Positions 1-5,456 of a stretch of DNA of 7,603 nt are shown piece after piece. Within the stretch, counting starts at the first letter, position 1, and each line of letters begins with the position of its first letter. The DNA is from JBBQUN01 sp038212405 (lineage in GTDB: Bacteria; Actinomycetota; Acidimicrobiia; Acidimicrobiales; SZUA-35): assembly GCA_038212405.1 (NCBI GenBank), contig JBBQUN010000232.1:1-7603 (forward strand), written 5' to 3'. The position numbers and the translations under genes were made by a program. The notes beneath the pieces are model-generated. The model ran no database searches, was not told the origin of the DNA, and saw only the letters and a list, made by a program, of their open reading frames with translations.

Positions 1-1
1 T

Positions 2-157
2 AAACGGGTCGAGGAACCCTTCGGATGGATCAAGACCGTCGGGGCTGGGCGCAAGGTCCGCTACATCGGTCAGGAACGAAACCGGGCCTGGTTCAAAATG
101 GAAGCCGCGGTCTACAACCTGATCCGGATCTGCGCCCTCGACGCCGCTACCGCCTGA
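2..157 (+). CDS. IS5-family transposase, C-terminal fragment (cut by window edge)
   Basis: The reading frame is open from the window edge to a TGA at 155-157 and encodes 51 residues. The fragment begins KRVEEPFGWIKTVG and continues with RKVRYIGQERNRAWF and AAVYNLIRI, the typical end of IS5-family transposases of the DUF772/DDE_Tnp_1 type. The Glu at fragment residue 4 followed six residues later by Lys 11 fits the E(6)K part of the YREK signature, so this Glu is probably the last acidic residue of the DDE triad. The enzyme would cut and join DNA at the IS ends. The rest of the gene lies left of the window, so whether it is intact cannot be judged. The transposase at the right edge belongs to the same family and has the same orientation. 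Confidence 0.88.
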   Translation, partial: KRVEEPFGWIKTVGAGRKVRYIGQERNRAWFKMEAAVYNLIRICALDAATA

Positions 158-236
158 ACCGGGCCACGCCGGGACAATCACCCGCCCCTGGTGGGGCCAC
201 CAAGACCTGCCCCACCCCAGACACCGCCCCGAAACA

Positions 237-251
237 GCCGATCAGATCGGC
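237..251. repeat. Perfect 7-bp palindrome in the IS tail
   Basis: GCCGATC and GATCGGC face each other around a single A. The palindrome lies between the transposase stop and the right IS end. No T-run follows on the + strand, so it is not an obvious intrinsic terminator. It could be a subterminal binding site or a weak hairpin, or it could be chance. The TGA that ends the read-through frame of the truncated hydratase falls inside it. Confidence 0.4.
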
Positions 252-276
252 CGAGACTCACCCCACACCACAGGCC

Positions 277-294
277 CCGCTTTTCCGCATCCTG
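277..294. repeat. Right terminal inverted repeat of the left IS
   Basis: Read on the - strand this end is CAGGATGCGGAAAAGCGG. The IS end at 7335-7352 reads CAGGGTGCGGAAATTCGG on the + strand. They agree at 15 of 18 positions, as expected for the two imperfect terminal repeats of one IS type. Confidence 0.8.
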
Positions 295-298
295 CTAG
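295..298. other. CTAG insertion target next to the left IS
   Basis: CTAG directly abuts the terminal repeat and is read as codon 209 (CTA) plus the first base of codon 210 in the interrupted hydratase gene. It fits the YTAR target of IS5-group elements. If this was a simple insertion, the same four bases should flank the other end of this IS, outside the window. The tetranucleotide at the right IS is CTAA. Confidence 0.6.
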
Positions 299-922
299 AG
301 CTTGTCGGGGACCGGCGGCGAACGACTCTGCCAATGTCGTCGCGGCCGAGCCGGCGCTGTCGGGAGCGACCACCCTGTCGACCAAGCCAAGAGCCGCCGC
401 TTCTTCACCAGAAACGCTGCGGCCGCTTAATAAGAGCTCCAGCGCTGGCCCGCGGCCGATCAGATGCGGCAGGCGCTGTGTGCCACCTGCGCCCGGCAGC
501 AGCCCGAGCCTGATCTCTGGCACCCCGAGTTTCGCTGTCGAGCTGGCCACCCGAAAGGTGCAGGCCAGCGCCAGCTCGAGTCCGCCGCCGAGGGCCTGGC
601 CCTCGATGGCTGCTATCGAGACACAAGGATGGCTGCCGATGCGCTCGATAACCGCCCGGAGGCGAGTGAGGTAGTCGGTGAATCCGGCGCCGTCGACCGA
701 GACCAACAGCTTGAGGTCAGCTCCGGCGGCGAAGAAGCCGTCGACCGCTGACGCGAACACGATGGCCCTCACGGCACCATCAGCCGTAACCTCATCGAGG
801 GCGGCGTCGAGGGCGGCAATGACGTCGTTGCTGAGGGCATTGGCCGGCCCGTTGGTCAGAGTGATCGTGGCCACGCCGGATTGGCGTCGAATACCAACGA
901 CGGGGTGCCTCGTATCCGTCAC
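295..922 (-). pseudogene. Enoyl-CoA hydratase (crotonase family), 3' end removed by IS
   Basis: The product would hydrate an alpha,beta-unsaturated acyl-CoA to the 3-hydroxyacyl-CoA. About 209 native residues remain. AAGADLK (residues 65-71) and GGGLELAL (112-119) are oxyanion-hole and active-site segments. Glu116 and Glu136 (the latter in PEIRLGLLPGAGGTQR) are spaced by 20, like the two catalytic Glu of rat mitochondrial crotonase, so the ancestor was probably a true hydratase. Family members run to about 255-265 residues, so roughly 50 residues, including the C-terminal helices used for trimer contacts, are missing. After residue 210 the frame runs into IS sequence and adds 16 foreign residues to a TGA at 242-244. 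The GTG start at 922 overlaps the upstream stop in a GTGA arrangement. In the proposed pathway it fills the BadK step. The truncated protein is probably inactive or unstable. Confidence 0.85.
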
Positions 923-1719
923 CGGAACTGACCGAAATCGGGAGTCCGCCGCTCGTTGAAGGCGGCAACGCCCTCCGCCGCTTCGTCGGTTTCGACGAAA
1001 AGCTCGAGGGTGTTGAACGCCATGGCACCGACGCCGGCGATGTGTTCGGTCTCGGCATTGAACGAATGTTTCAACACCTTCAGCGCGGTCGGCGACAGAG
1101 CCAGGGCCTCGTCGGCCCATGAGCGAACCGTTGAGCGAAGCTCGGACATCGGAACGACCGCGTTCACCAGGCCCCACCGTTCGGCCGTCTCGGCATCGTA
1201 TTGACGGCAGAACATCCAGATTTCCCTGGCCCGTTTCTGTCCGATGATTCGGGCCAAATAGGCCGACCCGAAGCCGGCATCGAACGATCCGACCCGGGGG
1301 CCGGTCTGTCCGAATTTGGCGTGATCGGCGGCGATGGTGATGTCGCACGTCACATGCAGTACGTGACCGCCGCCGATGGCGAAGCCGTTCACAGCAGCGA
1401 TCACCGGCTTGGGGAGATCGCGAATGAGTCGATGCAACGCCTCGACTTCGAACAAGCCGGTCTCGGTGGGTCCGTAGTCGCCCGTTTCGCCCCGCTGTTT
1501 CTGATCGCCGCCGGTGCAAAAAGCCTTCTCGCCTGCACCGGTGAGACAAACCACACCAACCGCCTTATCGGCCCAGGCCGCTTTGAAGGCACGAATGAGT
1601 TCATCGACGGTGCGGCCCCGGAACGCGTTGTACCGCTCGGGCCGATTGATCGTGATCCACGCCAGGCCGTCGTCTACCTCGTAGGTGATGTCCTCGAGCT
1701 CGTCCATGCTCACACTCAT
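919..1719 (-). CDS. BadI/MenB-like crotonase, putative 2-ketocyclohexanecarboxyl-CoA hydrolase
   Basis: This 266-residue crotonase-superfamily protein belongs to the branch containing naphthoate synthase MenB and the ring-opening hydrolase BadI. NRPERYNAFRG (25-35), FCTGGDQ (67-73), IGGGHVL (115-121), FGQTGPRVGSFDAGFG (136-151) and the end RRTPDFGQF are hallmarks. Ser145 and Asp147 line up with the conserved Ser and Asp of MenB. The N-terminal DITYEVDDGLAWI and the SPTAL...SFN stretch (209-221) look closer to BadI, and the neighbouring BadH-like SDR and acyl-CoA dehydrogenase favour BadI-type hydrolysis of a cyclic beta-keto-acyl-CoA. A MenB role in menaquinone synthesis is less likely because no men genes are near. 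The position of the C-terminal catalytic Tyr of MenB appears to be Val242, which is unusual. The ATG at 1719 is chosen over a frame open to 1833 because a strong Shine-Dalgarno lies 7 nt upstream. Confidence 0.78.
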   Translation of the reverse strand: MSVSMDELEDITYEVDDGLAWITINRPERYNAFRGRTVDELIRAFKAAWADKAVGVVCLTGAGEKAFCTGGDQKQRGETGDYGPTETGLFEVEALHRLIRDLPKPVIAAVNGFAIGGGHVLHVTCDITIAADHAKFGQTGPRVGSFDAGFGSAYLARIIGQKRAREIWMFCRQYDAETAERWGLVNAVVPMSELRSTVRSWADEALALSPTALKVLKHSFNAETEHIAGVGAMAFNTLELFVETDEAAEGVAAFNERRTPDFGQFR

Positions 1720-1726
1720 CGGGTTT

Positions 1727-1734
1727 CTCTCCTC
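1727..1734 (-). promoter_or_regulatory. Ribosome binding site that fixes the BadI-like start
   Basis: GAGGAGAG on the - strand lies 7 nt before the ATG at 1719. The frame is open further upstream, with an ATG at 1833 inside the preceding gene, but that part reads as nonsense for the family. This purine-rich site supports the shorter start. Confidence 0.75.
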
Positions 1735-1747
1735 GCGATTGTTCTCA

Positions 1748-2650
1748 TCATGACTCTTCCTGTTGGTCGTGTGCCGACAGCACGGCTGGAGCGATGCGGC
1801 GATGAAAGCCCTCGTATGGGGCCAAACGATCATGGTGCTCGATGTCGATCAGGCCGTTCATGAGATCGCTTCCGCCAGCGATCAACCACTCCTGACCAGT
1901 GACGTAGGCAGCCGCCTCGGACAGCAAAAACACGACGGCGGCCGAGACCTCGGCCTCGGTCCCGTTGCGTTGAGCCAGCGTCAGCCTTGGCAGCAAGGAC
2001 AATCGCTCGTGGAACGGCTCCCCCTCATAGGTGTCGTAGCCGCTGGAGGAGATGAACCCGGGGGCCACGGCGTTCACGCGGACACCGGACGAGGCCCACT
2101 CAACGGCCAGGGTTTTGGTCAGGTTGGCCATCGCCGCCCGGGCTGCGCTCGAGTGGCTCATCAGGGGAATGCCTTTCCCGTGATCGGCGGTGATGCTCAC
2201 GACGGCGCCACCGTGGTTCTTGAACGAGGCGTGGTAACAGGCCCGTGAAACGTTGAATCCTCCGAGCAGGTTGTTCCGCACGACGGCATCGAACCCGTTG
2301 GCCGAGATGCCGGCGGCCAGTGAGCTGAACTGACCTCCGGCGTTGTTAACCAGGCCGTCGATTCGACCGCACCTGGCGATCACCTTCTCGACCGCACCAA
2401 CCACGGCCTGCTCGTCACGGATGTCGCCGGTGACGTAGCTGGCCGACCCGCCATCCTCGACGATCTCGCTGACCGTCGCCTCGAGTGGTTCGATTCGGCG
2501 GCCCCACAGCACCACCGATGCCCCGAGCGCCGCCAACTCGTGGGCGATGCAGCGCCCGATGCCCGTGCCGCCACCGGTCACGACGAGCGTACGACCTTCG
2601 AACAACCCGTCTTTGAATACCGAGTTGTATGAATTCTCGGCTGACACCAT
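1748..2650 (-). CDS. SDR-family oxidoreductase, 2,4-dienoyl-CoA reductase-like
   Basis: This is a 300-residue classical SDR. The Rossmann motif TGGGTGIG (25-32) and NNAG (102-105) are intact. Arg51 and Arg52 follow the second strand (VVLWGRR), which suggests NADP(H). The usual Tyr-x3-Lys pair is absent: the segment reads SHSSAARAAM, placing Ser167 where Tyr is expected and Arg171 where Lys is expected. Human DECR1 likewise has Ser (Ser210) in place of that Tyr but keeps the Lys (Lys214), so this protein is DECR-like with a Lys-to-Arg change. NLTKTLAVEWASSGVRVNAVAPG (176-198) is typical of this group. A tail of about 38 residues follows the AGGSDLMNG segment. It probably reduces or oxidises a CoA-bound intermediate; the substrate is unknown. 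Its ATG at 2650 shares one base with the stop of the upstream gene (TGATG), so translation is probably coupled. A 28-nt gap separates it from the BadI-like gene. Confidence 0.8.
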   Translation of the reverse strand: MVSAENSYNSVFKDGLFEGRTLVVTGGGTGIGRCIAHELAALGASVVLWGRRIEPLEATVSEIVEDGGSASYVTGDIRDEQAVVGAVEKVIARCGRIDGLVNNAGGQFSSLAAGISANGFDAVVRNNLLGGFNVSRACYHASFKNHGGAVVSITADHGKGIPLMSHSSAARAAMANLTKTLAVEWASSGVRVNAVAPGFISSSGYDTYEGEPFHERLSLLPRLTLAQRNGTEAEVSAAVVFLLSEAAAYVTGQEWLIAGGSDLMNGLIDIEHHDRLAPYEGFHRRIAPAVLSAHDQQEES

Positions 2651-3447
2651 CAGCCGATCATGCTGTAGCCACCGGACACCGACAGGACCTGGCCGGTGAT
2701 GTGTCCGGCAACGGCATCCGAAGCGAGGAATAGGACGGCGTTGGCAACATCACGTGGTCGGCCGAGTTTGCGCAGGGGCAGAGACCGAGCCACTTTCTCG
2801 AGCTGGTCGGGCGTGAACATGTCGTCCTTGTTGCGCCACATGCTCTCGGCCCCGACCTCCTCTGGCTCCTCGGGAATCGTCACGCCGGGACAGACAATGT
2901 TGCAACGGATGCCTGCCCTGCCGTTCTCCTTCGCGATCGTCTTCATGAACGAGTTGACCGCTGCCTTCGCTCCGCCATAGACGGCCTCACGAGCCTCCCC
3001 TTGTCGACTGGCATCTGACGAGATCGAGACGATTGAGCCCCGCTTCTGCGGAACCATGTGACTCAAGGCAGCGCTCGTGCAGTTGATCACCCCGAGGTAG
3101 TTGATCTCGATCACCTTCTTCCAGAAGTCCGGCGTGGTGTCCGTGAAGAACATGAGCTGATCCCAGCCAACACAGTTGACCAGGACATCGACGCCGCCAT
3201 GAGCTTCGACCGCGGCGGCCAGGAGCGCTTGGGCCTGCGCCAGGTCGGTCACATCGGTGGGGACATAGTGGGCATCAGTGGCGCCGACGTTCCTGGCTGC
3301 TGATACCACCTGCTCGGTCTGGGTTGCGTCGATGTCACCGAGCGTCAGGCTCGCTCCCTCGTTCGCGAAGGCCAGGGCGATGGCTCGCCCGATGTTCGAG
3401 CCGGCGCCGGTGACCACGACCGAACGGCCTGTAAGTGCCAAATCCAT
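2650..3447 (-). CDS. BadH-like SDR, putative 2-hydroxycyclohexanecarboxyl-CoA dehydrogenase
   Basis: This is a 265-residue classical SDR, first gene of the leftward operon. TGAGSNIG (13-20) binds the dinucleotide and Asp38 at the end of the second strand favours NAD+. NCVG (91-94) replaces the common NNAG. The catalytic tetrad is complete: Asn116, Ser144, Tyr157 and Lys161, with Tyr 13 residues after Ser. GWDQLMFF after NCVG, SSDASRQGEAREAVYGGAK and the end ITGQVLSVSGG strongly recall BadH, which oxidises 2-hydroxycyclohexanecarboxyl-CoA to the 2-keto form that BadI opens; a BadI-like gene sits two genes downstream. Many SDRs of other function also end this way, so the substrate is inferred. 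The start is the ATG at 3447, because MDLALTGRSVVVTG is a normal SDR N-terminus; the frame is open to 3693 but that part runs into the heptamer repeat. A modest GGGGG lies 8 nt upstream of the ATG. Confidence 0.8.
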   Translation of the reverse strand: MDLALTGRSVVVTGAGSNIGRAIALAFANEGASLTLGDIDATQTEQVVSAARNVGATDAHYVPTDVTDLAQAQALLAAAVEAHGGVDVLVNCVGWDQLMFFTDTTPDFWKKVIEINYLGVINCTSAALSHMVPQKRGSIVSISSDASRQGEAREAVYGGAKAAVNSFMKTIAKENGRAGIRCNIVCPGVTIPEEPEEVGAESMWRNKDDMFTPDQLEKVARSLPLRKLGRPRDVANAVLFLASDAVAGHITGQVLSVSGGYSMIG

Positions 3448-3588
3448 TTGTGGTACCCCCGGTGAGCGATGTTTTGCGTGCGTGATGAGACTACCAATCG
3501 ACGAGGCGCGAGTTCCAAGACTGTCACATCCACCCGCATTCGCTCGGACGACTGGTCTGTTCGGATCAAGTTCCCAGAACGCTCCATA

Positions 3589-3621
3589 TTGAGACATGTG
3601 TGGAACCCTGTATCGTAGAAT
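3589..3621 (+). promoter_or_regulatory. Possible sigma-70-type promoter for the BVMO
   Basis: TTGAGA (3589-3594, 5 of 6 to TTGACA) is followed after 16 nt by TATCGT (3611-3616). An alternative -10, TAGAAT (3616-3621, 5 of 6 to TATAAT), lies at a spacing too long for this -35 but could act alone. Transcription from here would give a leader of about 150 nt that includes the heptamer array. This is a weak call by eye. Confidence 0.3.
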
Positions 3622-3640
3622 CGATGACCCCGCGCGAGGT

Positions 3641-3710
3641 GATGCGGTGTTCTTCGAAACCACGCTGACCACTGACCACTGACCACTGACCACTGACCAC
3701 TGACCGCATC
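3641..3710. repeat. 8-bp inverted repeat enclosing the heptamer array
   Basis: GATGCGGT at 3641-3648 is the perfect reverse complement of ACCGCATC at 3703-3710. The intervening 54 nt contain nearly all of the heptamer array, whose last unit overlaps the right arm. It could form a long-loop hairpin in the BVMO leader or mark an operator pair. Chance occurrence is possible. Confidence 0.4.
3665..3705. repeat. Tandem heptamer array, CTGACCA x about 5.9
   Basis: Five perfect CTGACCA units start at 3665, 3672, 3679, 3686 and 3693; a sixth unit at 3700 matches 6 of 7 bases. The - strand reads as repeated GTCAGTG. Because 7 is not a multiple of 3 and this strand has no stop, all three frames stay open and encode a VSGQWSV-type peptide, which explains false upstream extensions of the BadH-like frame. 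Arrays with this motif (the peptide SGQWSVV) are familiar as short tandem repeats in several bacterial groups. Copy number may vary by slippage and would change spacing in the divergent promoter region. Confidence 0.9.
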
Positions 3711-3779
3711 GCGGCGGCTATCAACCGTGTCCCACCGGTCCCGCAATTCGGGCCGAAGTCAGACTGGAGAACGAAGAAC

Positions 3780-5429
3780 ATGACGATCGACCAAACCGAC
3801 GCACGCAAGGCGCAGACCGGCGCCCCCGACGCGGAGCACGATGTGATCATCATCGGTGCTGGTGTGTGCGGCATCTATCAGCTCCATCGGCTCCTCGAGC
3901 TCGACCTGGACGTAACGGTGTTGGAGGCCGGATCGGGGCCAGGTGGAACCTGGTATTGGAATCGGTATCCCGGCGCCAGATTCGACTCCGAGAGCTACAC
4001 CTACGGCTATTCGTTCTCCGACGAGCTCCTGCAAGAGTGGGACTGGAGCGAGCGCTTCGCCTCCCAGCCCGAGACACTCCGATACCTCAACCACGTCGTC
4101 GACAAGTTCGACCTCCGTCCGCACATGCAGTTCGGGTGCAAGGTGGAACGAGCGATCTATGACGACCAGACTCGGACATGGAAGGTCGAAACCGCGGACG
4201 GACGTTCGCTTCGATGCCGGTTCTTGATGACAGCCCTCGGTCTGTTGTCAGCGGCCACGATGCCCAAAATCGAAGGCGTCGAATCGTTCCTGGGGCAGTC
4301 ATTCCACACCTACTACTGGCCCAAGGAACCGGTTGAGCTCGCCGGCAAACGAGTGGCGGTGATCGGCACCGGTGCCACCGGCGTGCAGATCATCGCCGAG
4401 ATCGCCGACAAAGTCGACGACCTCACCGTTTTCCAGCGCCGCCCGAACTGGTGTGCACCGCTGCACAACGGGCCGATCACCGACGAAGAGCAATCGAGGA
4501 TCAAGGCTTCCTACGACGAAATTTTCGAGCGCTGTGCTCAAACCCCTGGTGGATTCATTCATGGACCCGATGGGCGAAAAATGTTCGAGGTGCCAACAGA
4601 GGAACGACTGGCGTTCTGGGAAGAGCTCTATGCCTCACCGGGATTCGGCGTCTGGCTCGGGAACTTCCGTGAGGTGCTGATGGATGCGAGAGCAAATGCC
4701 GAGTTCTCCGAGTTCATCGCCAACAAGATTAGGGATCGGGTCGATGATCCAGTGCTCGCGGAAAAGCTTATCCCCGTCGACCACGGATTTGGAACCCGAC
4801 GGGTCCCCCTGGAGACCCGTTATTACGAGGCCTACAACCGCGACAACGTGCATTTGGTCGACCTCAACGACACACCCATCGAGCGCATCACCCCGACCGG
4901 TATCGAGACGAGCGAGCGCACCTACGATTTTGACCTGATCATCTATGCCACTGGGTTCGATGCGGTGACGGGTTCCTTTGACCGCATCGATTTCATCGGA
5001 AGCGAAGGCCGGAAACTCCGAGACAAGTGGGCCGATGGACCTGTCACCTACCTCGGGCTACAAGTCGGTGGCTTCCCGAATCTGTTCACCCTGGCGGGCC
5101 CAACGGCCGGCTCGGTGTCGACCAACTTTCCCCGCGGCATCGAAACCGGTGTCGACTGGGCCACGGATCTGGTGAAACACGTCCTGGCGAACGACATCAC
5201 CCGAGTCGAACCAACACCCGAGGCCGAGGCGGAGTGGACCGAGCACGTCCGGGAGATGTCCGGCATTTCGTTGATGAGCACTGCCCGCAGCTGGTTCAAT
5301 GGCTACAACTCCAATGTCGAGGGCCACGACAAGATCCGTCACATCATCTACAACGGCGGTGCCCCGCGGTATCGGCAGTGGTTGGAAGAGGCAGCCGCAG
5401 ACGGATACGCCGGGTTCGTCATGGACTGA
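3780..5429 (+). CDS. Type I Baeyer-Villiger monooxygenase (FAD/NADPH)
   Basis: The 549-residue enzyme is predicted to insert one oxygen atom beside a carbonyl, turning a cyclic ketone into a lactone or a linear ketone into an ester, using FAD, NADPH and O2. It has the FAD motif GAGVCG (26-31), GGTWYWNRYPGARFD (55-69), the diagnostic BVMO fingerprint FLGQSFHTYYWP (170-181, matching FxGxxxHxxxWP), the NADPH motif GTGATG (196-201) and ATGFD (390-394). Arg341 in GTRRVPL lines up with the catalytic Arg of phenylacetone and cyclohexanone monooxygenases. Length is normal for the family and no lesion is seen. There is no signal peptide or membrane segment, so it should be cytosolic. GGAG lies 10 nt before the ATG. 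It is divergent from the BadH-like operon and convergent with the acyl-CoA dehydrogenase. The actual ketone (alicyclic, terpenoid, steroid or linear) cannot be read from sequence. Confidence 0.93.
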   Translation: MTIDQTDARKAQTGAPDAEHDVIIIGAGVCGIYQLHRLLELDLDVTVLEAGSGPGGTWYWNRYPGARFDSESYTYGYSFSDELLQEWDWSERFASQPETLRYLNHVVDKFDLRPHMQFGCKVERAIYDDQTRTWKVETADGRSLRCRFLMTALGLLSAATMPKIEGVESFLGQSFHTYYWPKEPVELAGKRVAVIGTGATGVQIIAEIADKVDDLTVFQRRPNWCAPLHNGPITDEEQSRIKASYDEIFERCAQTPGGFIHGPDGRKMFEVPTEERLAFWEELYASPGFGVWLGNFREVLMDARANAEFSEFIANKIRDRVDDPVLAEKLIPVDHGFGTRRVPLETRYYEAYNRDNVHLVDLNDTPIERITPTGIETSERTYDFDLIIYATGFDAVTGSFDRIDFIGSEGRKLRDKWADGPVTYLGLQVGGFPNLFTLAGPTAGSVSTNFPRGIETGVDWATDLVKHVLANDITRVEPTPEAEAEWTEHVREMSGISLMSTARSWFNGYNSNVEGHDKIRHIIYNGGAPRYRQWLEEAAADGYAGFVMD

Positions 5430-5456
5430 GAATCCCACGTGCGCCGGCTCGCTACC

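Larger units (their letters stand above)
1..294 (+). mobile_element. IS5-family insertion sequence, 3' end only
   Basis: This is the right-hand part of an insertion sequence whose left part lies outside the window. It holds the last 51 codons of a DDE transposase (2-157), about 120 bp of non-coding tail and a terminal inverted repeat ending at 294. The boundary is placed there because the reverse complement of 277-294 matches the terminal repeat of the IS at the other end of the window at 15 of 18 positions, and because the open reading frame of the neighbouring hydratase gene stops resembling its family exactly at this point. The base pairs just outside are CTAG, which fits the YTAR tetranucleotide target known for IS5-group elements. 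The element interrupts the enoyl-CoA hydratase gene. Family assignment rests on protein motifs read by eye, so the subgroup is uncertain. Confidence 0.85.
3448..3779. promoter_or_regulatory. Divergent control region between the BadH-like operon and the BVMO
   Basis: These 332 nt contain no credible gene. They separate two units transcribed away from each other, so both promoters must lie here. The region holds a possible rightward promoter (3589-3621), an 8-bp inverted repeat (3641-3648 and 3703-3710), a heptamer array (3665-3705) and the BVMO Shine-Dalgarno (GGAG, 3766-3769). No clear leftward promoter and no convincing regulator palindrome were seen. Shared placement suggests co-regulation of ring-cleavage genes and the monooxygenase. 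Confidence 0.6.

Noticed and set aside
189..202. TGGTGG/CCACCA hairpin after the left transposase as a terminator
   Set aside because: The loop would be only 2 nt with the full stem and no T-run follows.
25..513. 162-codon rightward open frame at the left edge
   Set aside because: It is out of frame with the clear transposase C-terminus and crosses the IS boundary into the hydratase antisense strand.
923..1549. N-terminal two-thirds of a 435-codon leftward frame that includes the hydratase
   Set aside because: This part is Arg-rich nonsense antiphase to the BadI-like gene; only the portion from the GTG at 922 resembles a protein family.
1201..1863. 220-codon rightward open frame
   Set aside because: It lies opposite the BadI-like gene and its junction with the SDR gene, has no recognisable domain, and is explained by high GC codon use on the coding strand.
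3448..3693. 82-codon N-terminal extension of the BadH-like protein
   Set aside because: It runs into the heptamer array, which is open in all frames on that strand, and SDRs of this type start at MDLALTGR.
3665..3705. CRISPR-like direct repeats
   Set aside because: Units are 7 bp and tandem without spacers, so it is a simple tandem repeat.
5430..5456. Bidirectional terminator between the convergent BVMO and acyl-CoA dehydrogenase
   Set aside because: Only 27 nt are present and no stable stem with a T-tract was found.
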